The notes: generated by a model from the letters alone, not told the origin. 38,557 nucleotides of DNA from an uncultured Dorea sp. (GCA_910587575.1 CAJULU010000015.1:1-38557), one strand, 5' to 3'; counted from the first letter of the stretch, positions 7,991 to 16,805 are shown. Made by a program: numbers and translations.

Positions 7991-8437
7991 CTATAATGTA
8001 TCTGAATCAAGAATAATCGTAAACGGCCCGTCATTCACCAGGCTGACTTTCATATCTGCCCCGAATCTCCCACGTTCCACCACGGAAACCTGTTCTTTAC
8101 ACTTTGCAATAATATACTCATACATCTCCTCCGCCATATCCGGCGCTCCCGCCTCTATGAAACTGGGACGGTTCCCTTTCCTGCAGTTTGCATACAGCGT
8201 AAACTGGGAGATCAGCAATAATTCTCCGCCCACCGTCTCAAGTGACAGATTCGTCTTTCCCTGTCCGTCTTCAAAAATCCGAAGGCCCAGCATCTTCTTT
8301 ACCATCTTGTCTGCAGTCTCTTTCGTATCGGAATCACATACGCCAATCAGCACCATAAAACCTTTTCCAATCTTACCGAGAACTTCCCCGTCTACCTTTA
8401 CGTCACTTTCCAATACTCTCTGGATTACGAATCTCAT
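7991..8437 (-). CDS. dtd: D-aminoacyl-tRNA deacylase
   Basis: This 148-residue protein matches Dtd throughout. It begins MRFVIQRV, has the DTD signature SQFTLYA near residue 80 with catalytic-pocket residues, the GNRPSF segment, and the C-terminal NDGPFT motif containing the Gly-cis-Pro-type element. It removes D-amino acids mis-attached to tRNA in the cytoplasm. I chose the ATG at 8437 because AGGAGG lies at 8447-8452; a longer frame starting at 8461 would overlap this site. The gene begins only about 25 bases downstream of the 6S RNA terminator, leaving no room for an ordinary promoter between them, so some read-through from the 6S promoter is a reasonable inference. Confidence 0.95.
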   Translation of the reverse strand: MRFVIQRVLESDVKVDGEVLGKIGKGFMVLIGVCDSDTKETADKMVKKMLGLRIFEDGQGKTNLSLETVGGELLLISQFTLYANCRKGNRPSFIEAGAPDMAEEMYEYIIAKCKEQVSVVERGRFGADMKVSLVNDGPFTIILDSDTL

Positions 8438-8462
8438 CTTAAATAACCTCCTGTTTTCCAAT

Positions 8463-8492
8463 AAAAAAGACAGCCATAAAGACTGCCTTTTA
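8463..8492 (-). terminator. Rho-independent terminator of the 6S RNA gene
   Basis: On the minus strand a 10-pair stem (arms 8481-8490 and 8466-8475, with G-U pairs) and a 5-base loop are followed by a run of T. It ends the 6S RNA just before the dtd ribosome site. Confidence 0.85.
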
Positions 8493-8685
8493 TCATTTGT
8501 AGCTCCCCCAAAATGCCGGTTCCTGTATTTTGACTCCTAGCTATCTGCTAGGTGGGTGTCCGCATCCGCTTTTCTGCCTTCCACTGCATACCTTGGAGGC
8601 CTGGCATATTACGGAGATATAAGAGTCCCGTTTAAAGTTTTGTAGGTTCAAAATTACAAGATTATCGTGCACCCCAGGTTTCCTA
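8463..8685 (-). ncRNA. ssrS: 6S RNA
   Basis: This roughly 220-base minus-strand transcription unit has a near-consensus promoter and a terminator but no reading frame. 6S RNA mimics an open promoter and binds sigma-70 type RNA polymerase, modulating transcription in slow growth. Marks seen: the conserved ACACCCACCT block followed by a CCTAG/CTAGG hairpin, as in other bacterial 6S RNAs; a purine-rich GAAGGCAGAAAAG segment before it; and long-range pairing between TTGTA-ATTTTGA on the 5' side and TCAAAAT-ACA on the 3' side, closing a central unpaired region. The 5' end is estimated about seven bases beyond the -10, and the 3' end from the terminator. The identification comes from recalled family features, not a covariance search. 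Confidence 0.83.
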
Positions 8686-8691
8686 AGGACT

Positions 8692-8720
8692 ATTATACTC
8701 TATTATTTCACGTTTTTCAA
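8692..8720 (-). promoter_or_regulatory. 6S RNA promoter
   Basis: On the minus strand TTGAAA (8715-8720) and a perfect TATAAT (8692-8697) are exactly 17 bases apart. Transcription should start near 8685. Confidence 0.85.
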
Positions 8721-8776
8721 CAATAAATACATAAAATTCTATAATTCGAAAAATGACGAAAAATGTCCGAATTGTC

Positions 8777-8805
8777 TTGACCAGACCGCACATTATCCCT
8801 ATGAT
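8777..8805 (+). promoter_or_regulatory. Promoter of the EndoQ-UvrD fusion gene
   Basis: TTGACC (8777-8782) and TATGAT (8800-8805) are spaced by 17 bases, about 37 bases before the ATG at 8842. An AAAGAAGGG ribosome site follows. No LexA-type box was recognised. Confidence 0.75.
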
Positions 8806-8841
8806 GAATATAGTAAGAAATTTCTGAAAGAAGGGATCTTT

Positions 8842-11800
8842 ATGCATATCGCAGATTTACACATTCATTCCCGCTATTCCCGGGCCACCAGCAAGGACTG
8901 TACCCCGGAATTTCTGGATCTCTGGGCCAGGCGCAAGGGCATCGGAATCGTAGGAAGCGGTGATTTCACACATCCGGCATGGAGACAGGAACTGGGGGAA
9001 AAACTGGAACCCGCCGGGAACGGACTTTATGTATTAAAAAAGGAGTACCGGATCGAAGATCCCCTTCTTGCAGACACGGTACAGCCTCATTTTGTCATTA
9101 CCGGGGAAATCAGTTCTATTTATAAAAAATATGATAAGGTGCGGAAGGTTCACAGCCTGATCCTCCTGCCCGGTCTTGAGGAAGCGGAAACCATTTCTCA
9201 TAAGTTAGAAGCGATCGGCAACATCCACTCTGACGGAAGGCCTATTCTTGGCCTGGACTGCCATGACCTTCTGGAAATCCTGCTGGAACTGTGCCCCACA
9301 TCCGTCTATGTGCCGGCCCACATCTGGACGCCCCATTTTTCACTGTTCGGTGCATTTTCCGGTTTTGATTCTGTGGAAGAATGTTACGGCGACCTTTCCG
9401 GCCATATCCATGCCATGGAAACCGGGCTTTCTTCAGACCCGCCCATGAACTGGCGCATTTCCGCCCTGGACCGTTACCAGCTGATCTCCAATTCGGATGC
9501 GCATTCTCCTGCAAAGCTGGGACGGGAAGCGAACATTCTGGATATCCCCTTATCCTATGAGGCAGTCCGGGAGGCGGTTCAGACGGGGAAGGGTCTTGCG
9601 GGAACCATCGAATTCTTTCCGGAAGAAGGGAAATACCATTATGACGGCCACCGGAAATGCGGAATCTGCCTTGCACCCCTGGAAACGGAAAAATACGGGG
9701 GAATCTGCCCTGTCTGCGGACGGAAACTGACCATCGGCGTATCCCACCGGATTGAGCAGCTGGCGGACCGGGCAGAAGGATATGTAAGAAAGGATGGAGC
9801 ATATTATGAAAGCCTGGTTCCGCTGCCGGAAATGATCAGCGCTTCTTCCGGATACTCTCCTGCAAGCGTCAAAGTCCAGCGGGAATATGAGAATATGCTG
9901 AAAAAGCTGGGACCCGAATTCTCGATCCTGCGGGAAATCCCCCTGGAAGAAATCCGCAGTGTATCGGGGATTCTGATTTCAGAAGGCATCGGAAGGCTGC
10001 GGGAGGGCAAAGTGACCAGGATTCCAGGATTTGACGGGGAGTATGGCATCATCCGTCTGTTCACCCCGCAGGAGGCTGACCGGCTGAGCGGACAGCTAAG
10101 CCTGTTCGACGGACAGAACGGGCTTCCAGAGGCAAAGCCATCCGGTCATTCTGATTGTTTACAGAACTCCAGGGAGCCGGTGGCACCATCCAGTCTGCCC
10201 GGAACTTCCCAGGCTGCTTCTGCCGGTTTACAAAATCCAGAGAACAGCAAAGGGGTACATTCTTTCCAGAAAGATGCGGCCAATGAAAACCAGCGCCTTG
10301 CCATCGAGTCCATCGGCCGTGTCACACTGGTAACGGCAGGTCCCGGAACCGGAAAAACCCACACCCTTATCTCCCATCTTCTGTATCTTCTGGAGACAAG
10401 ACGGATTAAGCCCTCCTGGATTACAGCGGTCACATTTACCAGTCATGCGGCAGAGGAAATGCGGGAACGAATCCGAAGACAGACAGGAAAAGGGACTACT
10501 GCAAAGAAGCTGACCATCGGAACCTTTCACTCCATAGCCTGGAAGCTTCTGAAAGAAAACGGCAGTACCGCTTCACTTGCGGCGGAAACCCAGACAAGAG
10601 ACCTGGCGGAGCAGATCATAAAGGATTTTTCGCTGAAAATGACCGTCTCCCGGTTTCTCACGGAGATTTCCGAATACAAAACAAGACCTTACCATCCCGG
10701 TTTCTGCGGGGAAAGCGAGCGTTTCACCCCGGAGCTGACACAAGCCTTTGAAGCGTATCAGAAGTGTCTCAAAGAAGGAAATCTGCTGGATTTTGACGAT
10801 CTGCTGACAGAGGCCCTTCACATTGCAGAGGACAGATCCTTTGATTGTTTTGCCTATCTTATGGTGGACGAGTTCCAGGATATCAGCCCCCTGGAATACC
10901 AGCTTCTAAAAGCCTGGAATCATGGGGGAAAAGAACTGTTTGCCATCGGCGATCCCGACCAGTCCATCTATGGGTTCCGTGGTTCGGATGCAGGCTGCTT
11001 TCAGCGTCTCATTGAGGAAACACCTGGAATCCGCCAGATTACGCTTGAGGAAAATTACCGCTCCACTCCTCAGATCCTTGCTTTTGCTTCCGGCATTATT
11101 TCCAGGAACCCGGGCGGATGGCGGCATTTAACCCCCAACAGGCCAGACGGCGCCCCTGTCCGGGCTGCCGAAGCAGACAGCGCCGCATCTGAAGGGATCT
11201 TCATTGCCCGGGAGATTAACCGGCTTGTGGGCGGAATCGGAATGCTGGAAGCCCAGGAGATCCTTCACGAAAACAAAAGCCTCGGTTTCGATGATATCGC
11301 CGTCCTGTACCGGACACACCGTCAGGCAGATATTCTGGAAACCTGTCTGAAAAAAGAAGGGATTCCCTATATTGTCTCGGGAAGGGACGATTACCTCATG
11401 GAACCAGCGGTGCGGGGCACAATCTGTTTCTTTCAGAGTCTGCTCCAACCCGAAAATCTGCCGGCAGAACAGACTGCAAAGAAACTGTTATGGAACGGCC
11501 AGCTGCCTCTGCTCTATGAAACAATGGCCGAAAAATACCTGCCTCTGCTAAAAAAGAAAAAAGCAGTGAAAATCCTGGAAGAATGGAGCACGGACCTGCA
11601 GCTTGAAAACAAGAAGTCCATACAGAAGCTGTGCCGGATGGCCGTCTTCTACCCAGCAATGGCTGATTTTATCCATGCACTGGAGTTCGGTGTGGAAAGT
11701 GACCTGAAACGCTGCGGAAGCAGACACTACAAATCCGGCGCCGTCACCCTGATGACTCTGCACGGCTCAAAAGGGCTGGAATTTCCGGTAGTCTTCATCT

Positions 11801-12045
11801 TCGGAGCCAGAAAAGGCCTGATTCCCTTCGAAACCGGAGACCATGCCTCTAATGTTGAGGAAGAACGCCGCCTGTTTTATGTGGGTGCCACCAGGGCTCG
11901 GGAAACCTTAATCCTCACCGCCTCAAGAGAAGAATCTGCCTTTCTGAAAGATCTGCCGGACGGACTGGTGCAAAGAGAACAAGTAAGGCCTGGGAAAAAT
12001 GAAGAGAATGGGAAGCAGATGAATCTGTTTGAATTTATGAAATAA
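8842..12045 (+). CDS. Endonuclease Q-like PHP nuclease fused to a UvrD-type helicase
   Basis: This 1067-residue protein contains two complete repair modules. Residues 1-415 resemble endonuclease Q: PHP metal motifs (DLHIHS at 5-10, GDFTH at 40-44, NSDAHS at 217-222) and a four-Cys zinc site (Cys 273, 276, 289, 292). EndoQ enzymes nick 5' of deaminated bases or abasic sites. A low-complexity linker (about 425-475) leads to a superfamily-1 helicase: Q motif NENQRLA, Walker A AGPGTGKT (499-506), DEFQD (676-680), GDPDQSIYGFRGS (703-715), TLHGSKGLEFP (972-982) and the arginine-finger motif RLFYVGATRARE (1010-1021). QLSLF (418-422) and QMNLF (1059-1063) match the bacterial sliding-clamp-binding pattern. 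Both modules look catalytically intact. It has its own promoter. The role, nicking then strand displacement at damage, is inferred. Confidence 0.9.
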   Translation: MHIADLHIHSRYSRATSKDCTPEFLDLWARRKGIGIVGSGDFTHPAWRQELGEKLEPAGNGLYVLKKEYRIEDPLLADTVQPHFVITGEISSIYKKYDKVRKVHSLILLPGLEEAETISHKLEAIGNIHSDGRPILGLDCHDLLEILLELCPTSVYVPAHIWTPHFSLFGAFSGFDSVEECYGDLSGHIHAMETGLSSDPPMNWRISALDRYQLISNSDAHSPAKLGREANILDIPLSYEAVREAVQTGKGLAGTIEFFPEEGKYHYDGHRKCGICLAPLETEKYGGICPVCGRKLTIGVSHRIEQLADRAEGYVRKDGAYYESLVPLPEMISASSGYSPASVKVQREYENMLKKLGPEFSILREIPLEEIRSVSGILISEGIGRLREGKVTRIPGFDGEYGIIRLFTPQEADRLSGQLSLFDGQNGLPEAKPSGHSDCLQNSREPVAPSSLPGTSQAASAGLQNPENSKGVHSFQKDAANENQRLAIESIGRVTLVTAGPGTGKTHTLISHLLYLLETRRIKPSWITAVTFTSHAAEEMRERIRRQTGKGTTAKKLTIGTFHSIAWKLLKENGSTASLAAETQTRDLAEQIIKDFSLKMTVSRFLTEISEYKTRPYHPGFCGESERFTPELTQAFEAYQKCLKEGNLLDFDDLLTEALHIAEDRSFDCFAYLMVDEFQDISPLEYQLLKAWNHGGKELFAIGDPDQSIYGFRGSDAGCFQRLIEETPGIRQITLEENYRSTPQILAFASGIISRNPGGWRHLTPNRPDGAPVRAAEADSAASEGIFIAREINRLVGGIGMLEAQEILHENKSLGFDDIAVLYRTHRQADILETCLKKEGIPYIVSGRDDYLMEPAVRGTICFFQSLLQPENLPAEQTAKKLLWNGQLPLLYETMAEKYLPLLKKKKAVKILEEWSTDLQLENKKSIQKLCRMAVFYPAMADFIHALEFGVESDLKRCGSRHYKSGAVTLMTLHGSKGLEFPVVFIFGARKGLIPFETGDHASNVEEERRLFYVGATRARETLILTASREESAFLKDLPDGLVQREQVRPGKNEENGKQMNLFEFMK

Positions 12046-12062
12046 GATCCAGAGCTTCCCTG

Positions 12063-12842
12063 TTACCGCATGGCCTTATCTTCCAGGATCAGCCTCCGCA
12101 ATGCTCCTGCCGCCGTACGGACAGCCATATCTGTATCATGCACCACCGGATTGTCAAGTCCTTCCCTCTCCCTCTCCTGGTTCGCCACCACCAGGAAACA
12201 GGAACCGGCCCTGACCCCCAGGCTGGCTGCCACCACGAACAGCGCAGCCGATTCCATTTCCGAAGCCAGACATCCCAGCCTCTTCCACGCTTCCCATTTA
12301 TTCAGCAGTTCATAGCTGACCGGTTTCGTTTCCGGTGAATGCTGCCCATAAAATGAATCCTTACACTGCACCACTCCTGTATGAAAGTCTGCGCCCACTT
12401 CCCTGGCGGATTCCATCAGCGCATTGACAATCCGCACATCTGCTACTGCCGGGAACTCCAGCGGCGCATATTCCCTGCTGGTGCCCTCCATCCGTATTGC
12501 TCCGCTGGCTATCACAATGTCTCCGCTTTTTACCCTCGTCTGCATACCGCCGCAGGTTCCCACCCGGACAAAGGTGTCTGCACCCGACATCACCAGTTCC
12601 TCCATCGCTATGGCCGCAGACGGGCCTCCAATTCCTGTGGATGTCACACTCACCTTTTCCCCTTCCAGGTATCCCGTATAGGTAACATATTCCCTGCTGT
12701 CTGCAACCAGCTTTGCATGGTCGAAATACTTTGCAATCTTCTCACACCGCTTGGGATCCCCGGGGAGAATGACATACTTCCCCACATCCCCTCTGCCCAC
12801 CTGGATGTGGTACTGCTTATCCGGATCTTCTGAATACTTCAT
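12063..12842 (-). CDS. udp: Uridine phosphorylase / nucleoside phosphorylase-I family
   Basis: This 259-residue protein matches the NP-I family at full length: the phosphate-binding LPGDPKR near residue 25, the VTSTGIGGPSAAIAMEEL block near 70, the RVGTCGG motif near 92, and the ESAALF segment near 190 with the Glu that binds the ribose. The MEMES-type region reads ASEMESAALF. It should phosphorolyse uridine to uracil and ribose-1-phosphate in nucleoside salvage. I place the start at 12842 because AGGAGG precedes it; a longer frame would put the ribosome site inside the coding region. It follows the YczE-like membrane gene by 27 bases and probably shares its promoter. Its end converges on the EndoQ-UvrD gene with 17 bases between. 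Confidence 0.87.
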   Translation of the reverse strand: MKYSEDPDKQYHIQVGRGDVGKYVILPGDPKRCEKIAKYFDHAKLVADSREYVTYTGYLEGEKVSVTSTGIGGPSAAIAMEELVMSGADTFVRVGTCGGMQTRVKSGDIVIASGAIRMEGTSREYAPLEFPAVADVRIVNALMESAREVGADFHTGVVQCKDSFYGQHSPETKPVSYELLNKWEAWKRLGCLASEMESAALFVVAASLGVRAGSCFLVVANQEREREGLDNPVVHDTDMAVRTAAGALRRLILEDKAMR

Positions 12843-12869
12843 AACAAACTCCTCCTTTCCAGACAAATC

Positions 12870-13493
12870 CTATTTTTTAAGAAATGGTTCAGAAAAACTA
12901 TGGTTAAAAAATTCTATCAGCGGTCCCATGAAAAATGCGGTGATCAGCGTGCCAACGCCAGGAAGCAGGCCAGACAATGTTCCAGTCAGTACACAGAGCA
13001 GGTCACAGGCAATCCGTACGAATCTGAACGGAAAGTTCCATTTCTGTGCTATGACGATTGGTATTGCGTCATAGACCGACACTCCAAGATTGGAAGTCAT
13101 ATACAGCGAAGACGCAAAACACATCACCAGGACGGCAAAGGCAAGAAATGCGATCCGCACCGCCAGATCCGGCTCCGGGACGAAACGTGTGATCACTGCA
13201 CTGGAAAAATCTACGATATACCCTGTCAGAAACATATTCACCAGGGTTGCCACGCCCATATAGCTTCTGGCCACAAACAGGTCTATAACAAGCATGATTC
13301 CGCACAGTATGGTATAAAAAATACCATAAGAAACATTCGTACTGAAGAAACGCCCCCATACCCCCTGGGCAAAACACTGGAACGGGTCTACTCCGAACAG
13401 GGAACACTTAAAGAACCCGACCGCAACCGCACATAACGTGACGCCAGCCGTTGTCATTACAACTCTCTTTTTAAATTTTTCCGGTAATTTCAT
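12870..13493 (-). CDS. YczE/YitT-like integral membrane protein
   Basis: This 207-residue protein has about five to six hydrophobic helices and the arrangement typical of the YczE/YyaS/YitT group: an early GVTLCAVAVGFF helix, a GVDPFQCFAQG loop, a central GYIVDF segment, and a second-half GVSVYDAIP motif echoing the first. The function of this family is poorly defined; members are often encoded beside transporters or regulators. Here it is the first gene of a two-gene operon with uridine phosphorylase, so a role in nucleoside or pyrimidine movement is possible but unproven. The ribosome site is AAAGGAG before the ATG. Confidence 0.8.
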   Translation of the reverse strand: MKLPEKFKKRVVMTTAGVTLCAVAVGFFKCSLFGVDPFQCFAQGVWGRFFSTNVSYGIFYTILCGIMLVIDLFVARSYMGVATLVNMFLTGYIVDFSSAVITRFVPEPDLAVRIAFLAFAVLVMCFASSLYMTSNLGVSVYDAIPIVIAQKWNFPFRFVRIACDLLCVLTGTLSGLLPGVGTLITAFFMGPLIEFFNHSFSEPFLKK

Positions 13494-13528
13494 AATCCAT
13501 CTCCTTTGCAGTCTTTCAAACAGTAATT

Positions 13529-13557
13529 AATTTAATACACACTCCATTTACTGTCAA
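13529..13557 (-). promoter_or_regulatory. Promoter of the yczE-like/udp operon
   Basis: On the minus strand a perfect TTGACA (13552-13557) is 17 bases from TAAATT (13529-13534), about 36 bases before the ATG at 13493. Confidence 0.75.
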
Positions 13558-13577
13558 GATAAAATCTTCCAGAACTA

Positions 13578-13606
13578 TTGAAATTCTTTCTGTTTTTCTG
13601 TAAACT
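13578..13606 (+). promoter_or_regulatory. Possible promoter of the first chemoreceptor gene
   Basis: TTGAAA (13578-13583) and TAAACT (13601-13606) are spaced by 17 bases, 45 bases before the ATG at 13652. No sigma-28 type flagellar promoter pattern was seen. Confidence 0.45.
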
Positions 13607-13651
13607 AGTATTATATATGAATCGGATTTTTTTATAGTAAGGAGAAGGCAA

Positions 13652-15328
13652 ATGAAAAAAGCAATGAAGCAATCCAAGCTCATCACAATTCTGAACGGCA
13701 TATCTATCTTTGCTCTGGTTTTAATGGCAATACTGCTGCTCATTTATGCCAATGCCAACAACCAGCTGACTGACGAGAATAAGGCAAGGTATGACCTGAC
13801 CCATAATGCCAATCGTTTTATGGACGGTTCCTCGTATCTGACAGAGGAAGTACGTGCCTATGCGGCAACCGGGAATCAGGTTCATTACGATAACTATCAG
13901 AATGAGGTCAACAATCTGAAGAACCGTGAGGCAGGCGTTTCTGCCATGCAGGAGATCGGCATCACTGCCGAAGAACAGGGTATGATTGACCAGATGTCTA
14001 CTCTCTCCAACGATCTTGTACCGCTGGAAGAGAACGCCATGAAGAACGTACAGGAAGGGGATCTGAAGGAGGCGCTGGATTATGTGTATGGAGACGAATA
14101 CACTTCAACCATCCTGCAGGTCAACGAACTGAAGGAAGAATTTCTCGAGGCCCTGGAGACAAGGACTTTCAAGTCAATCCAGAAACTGAACGTGCGCTCC
14201 ACGATTATCCAGATCCTGCTGTTTGCGGCGCTGGTTCTGGTTATCATCATACAGCTGGTCGTTATGTCCGTAACCCGCAGACGTATTCTGAAGCCCATTA
14301 TCGCAGTCCGTGACCAGATGGGCGAGATCTCCAGGGGGAACCTCTCGGCAGAATTTCCGCTGGAACCGGATACCTCCGAGATCGGCATGCTGGTTGACTC
14401 CATTCACGAGACGAAGAATGTACTGAAAAAATACATCCACGATATTGATTCCAAGCTGGCACAGATGGCCGAGGGCATTATGAATCTTTCCATTGATACT
14501 GATTACATCGGGGAATTCCTGCCTATCCAGAATGCGCTGCGGCAGATTCTGGATTCTCTCAATTATGCTCTTTCCCAGATTAACCAGACTGCAAGGCTGG
14601 TGTCTGATGAATCCGAACAGGTGGCTTCTGATTCCAGGGTTCTCTCAGACGGCGCCATTGACCAGGCCTCTGCCATTGAAGAGCTTTCGTCCAGCATTCA
14701 GTCCCTGTCCGGCCAGGTGAGCTCCACCTCCCAGGACGCTGACCAGGCACGGAAGATCTCTATGGATTCTGCAGATCAGCTTACCGTATGCAGCAGACAG
14801 ATGGAGAAACTGACGGATGCCATGGAGAACATTTCAGAATCCTCGCAGCAGATCAGCGGAATCATTAAGACGATTGAGGACATTTCCTTCCAGACGAATA
14901 TTCTGGCGCTCAACGCCTCCATAGAGGCAGCCCGGGCAGGCACTTCCGGGAAGGGCTTCGCCGTTGTGGCTGACGAGGTGCAGAGCCTTGCCAACAAGAG
15001 TTCAGACGCCGCCAAGAATATCACAGAACTGATCGAGCGTTCCATGGAACTTGTCAGTTACGGAACGTCCCTGTCCGGTGAAACCACCCAGGCTCTTTCT
15101 GTCGGCGTATCCGGCGCCCAGAGCACTGCGGAACTGATACAGAAGATTGCAGATTCCGCTCAGCAGCAGGCATTGTCACTGGAACAGCTTACGGCCGGCG
15201 TGGAACAGATTTCGGTCGTCGTCCAGACCAACACAAATACGGCGGAAAAGTCCGCTTCATCGGCAAACGAGCTTTACCGGCAGGCAGGGGAACTGACACA
15301 GTCTGTACAGAGATTCCGGCTGCGTTAA
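13652..15328 (+). CDS. Methyl-accepting chemotaxis protein, copy 1
   Basis: This 558-residue receptor has TM1 (about 10-32), an all-helical extracytoplasmic sensor (33-184) resembling a four-helix-bundle domain, TM2 (185-207), a HAMP domain (208-260), a second HAMP-like segment (about 262-306) and a signalling domain to the C terminus. The hairpin tip is conserved: DISFQTNILALNAS-EAARAG near 410-430, followed by GKGFAVVADEVQSLA. There is no C-terminal CheR-tethering pentapeptide; the protein ends RFRLR. It should bind CheA/CheW and signal to flagella or another output. It is about as long as, and closely similar to, the receptor at 16952, so the pair is a recent duplication. AAGGAGAAGG precedes the ATG. 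Confidence 0.93.
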   Translation: MKKAMKQSKLITILNGISIFALVLMAILLLIYANANNQLTDENKARYDLTHNANRFMDGSSYLTEEVRAYAATGNQVHYDNYQNEVNNLKNREAGVSAMQEIGITAEEQGMIDQMSTLSNDLVPLEENAMKNVQEGDLKEALDYVYGDEYTSTILQVNELKEEFLEALETRTFKSIQKLNVRSTIIQILLFAALVLVIIIQLVVMSVTRRRILKPIIAVRDQMGEISRGNLSAEFPLEPDTSEIGMLVDSIHETKNVLKKYIHDIDSKLAQMAEGIMNLSIDTDYIGEFLPIQNALRQILDSLNYALSQINQTARLVSDESEQVASDSRVLSDGAIDQASAIEELSSSIQSLSGQVSSTSQDADQARKISMDSADQLTVCSRQMEKLTDAMENISESSQQISGIIKTIEDISFQTNILALNASIEAARAGTSGKGFAVVADEVQSLANKSSDAAKNITELIERSMELVSYGTSLSGETTQALSVGVSGAQSTAELIQKIADSAQQQALSLEQLTAGVEQISVVVQTNTNTAEKSASSANELYRQAGELTQSVQRFRLR

Positions 15329-15371
15329 AGACAGGCCCTGCATACAAGATCATAGAAGCACATACCAGAGA

Positions 15372-15418
15372 GGCTGCTGCATAAGGAAGTATTCTTCCTG
15401 TATGCAGCAGCCCCTTTC
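15372..15418 (+). terminator. Terminator after chemoreceptor copy 1
   Basis: A perfect 12-base stem (15372-15383 with 15401-15412) encloses an inner AGGAAG/CTTCCT stem and is followed by CCTTTCTT. It lies 43 bases after the stop. On the other strand no T-run follows, so it mainly serves the plus strand. Confidence 0.75.
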
Positions 15419-15445
15419 TTAAATAATATGATATGTACCGGCTTT

Positions 15446-16681
15446 TTAAGAACGCTTGCCCACATGGTAATCGGTTTTCATCATATACATGATACTCCTT
15501 GAAGCAACATCCACGATAATGAACCCGAATGCAATCGCCAGGCAGGTAGCAAACAGAACCATCATTTCCCCAAAGGCCAGGCTGATATCTTTGCTCACAC
15601 ATCCATACATCATATAGTACAGGTTCGGTCCCGGAATCAGAGGAAACACTGAGGCCGTAAGGAAGATCGTGGACGGCGCCCGGTTAATCCTGGACATGAT
15701 AAAGGCATAGAATGCCACGAATACCGCCGCCACCAGCGTTGCCAGAAAATTACTGGGACGAAAGGCATAAACTACGATGTAAATCCCCCAGGTGAAAAAC
15801 GCACCGATCCCCGAGTACAATACCTGTCTCCCTCTGATCTTGAACCAGAATGCAAATCCAATACATGCCACCGTACAGGAAATAAGCTGGATCGGTATGT
15901 TATGATTCAGAATAAATCCTTCGGAAGCCGCCCCGTCCAGAATCATGATGGCAAGGGCGATCCCGAAAGCAATTCCCGCCGCCCCCAGCATGGAATTCAT
16001 GATGTGGAGCGCACCGGATATAAAGTCTCTCTGCAGCACGTCCCGGATTCCGTTGGTCACTCCCAGACCACTGATCAGCAGCATAACAATCCCGATCATG
16101 ACACGGTCGGGATGGGTTCCGATCCCAAGACGGACGGCCGCCAGGATGATCATCTCTGAGAGGAAAGCCAGGATCATGTTATATACCAGAAGATTACTCT
16201 CCCTCTTTCCAAGCCACTCTCCCACAACCACGATCATCAGGGACACGATCAGCGCAACGATGGCATCCGTAAAATTGCAGCCGAAGAACACCGCAAACCC
16301 TGCGCCGCCCATGACGCCTGCAAAATATTTGATTGCCGGATGCTGCGCTTCCCGGTCCATGACCTCCTTAAACTTCTCCCGGAACTCCTTCTCATCCGGC
16401 TGACTGGCACAGACATATCTGGACAGATTATTCAGATAATCCAGACGGTCAAAATCAATGTCTGTCGATTCTATATGCCGAATCTGCGTGATGATCTCTC
16501 CCTCCGGCGTCTCCACCGTGATCTGCAGATTACTCGGAATCGCATACACGTCATATCTCTTGAAGCCGTAGCTTCTGCACATCCGGTAAAGGCTGTCTTC
16601 CAGGCGGAAATTCTCCGCACCGCTTCGCAGCATCTCCTCTCCTACATCAAGGATCATCTGCACAATCCTGGTATAATCCAT
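15446..16681 (-). CDS. Threonine/serine exporter family protein (ThrE, both halves fused)
   Basis: This 411-residue membrane protein combines the N-terminal soluble plus membrane part of the ThrE family (DUF1212: EEMLRSGAENFRLEDS near residue 15-30 and the IPSNLQIT segment) with the C-terminal DUF3815-type half (helices from about 280 to 400, including RAPSTIFLTASVFPLIPGP). About ten helices are visible. In many Firmicutes the halves are two genes; here they are one. The family exports threonine and serine, though other small metabolites cannot be excluded. GGGAGG precedes the ATG. It lies on the opposite strand between two duplicated chemoreceptors. The promoter candidate is at 16730-16758. 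Confidence 0.87.
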   Translation of the reverse strand: MDYTRIVQMILDVGEEMLRSGAENFRLEDSLYRMCRSYGFKRYDVYAIPSNLQITVETPEGEIITQIRHIESTDIDFDRLDYLNNLSRYVCASQPDEKEFREKFKEVMDREAQHPAIKYFAGVMGGAGFAVFFGCNFTDAIVALIVSLMIVVVGEWLGKRESNLLVYNMILAFLSEMIILAAVRLGIGTHPDRVMIGIVMLLISGLGVTNGIRDVLQRDFISGALHIMNSMLGAAGIAFGIALAIMILDGAASEGFILNHNIPIQLISCTVACIGFAFWFKIRGRQVLYSGIGAFFTWGIYIVVYAFRPSNFLATLVAAVFVAFYAFIMSRINRAPSTIFLTASVFPLIPGPNLYYMMYGCVSKDISLAFGEMMVLFATCLAIAFGFIIVDVASRSIMYMMKTDYHVGKRS

Positions 16682-16729
16682 GATAACATTCCTCCCAACA
16701 GATTAATAATTATCCCGATAAACGGTATT

Positions 16730-16758
16730 ACTTTATCACAGATTCTTTTCAGATTCAA
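16730..16758 (-). promoter_or_regulatory. Possible promoter of the ThrE-family gene
   Basis: On the minus strand TTGAAT (16753-16758) and TAAAGT (16730-16735) are 17 bases apart, about 49 bases before the ATG at 16681. Confidence 0.5.
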
Positions 16759-16805
16759 GTGCAAATATTTACACAAAATAATGAAATTCTGAAAACAGAA
16801 TTTTA

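Noticed and set aside
8438..8461. A longer start for dtd (MENRRLFK...)
   Set aside because: It would overlap its own ribosome site and the 6S terminator; the family starts MR-VIQRV.
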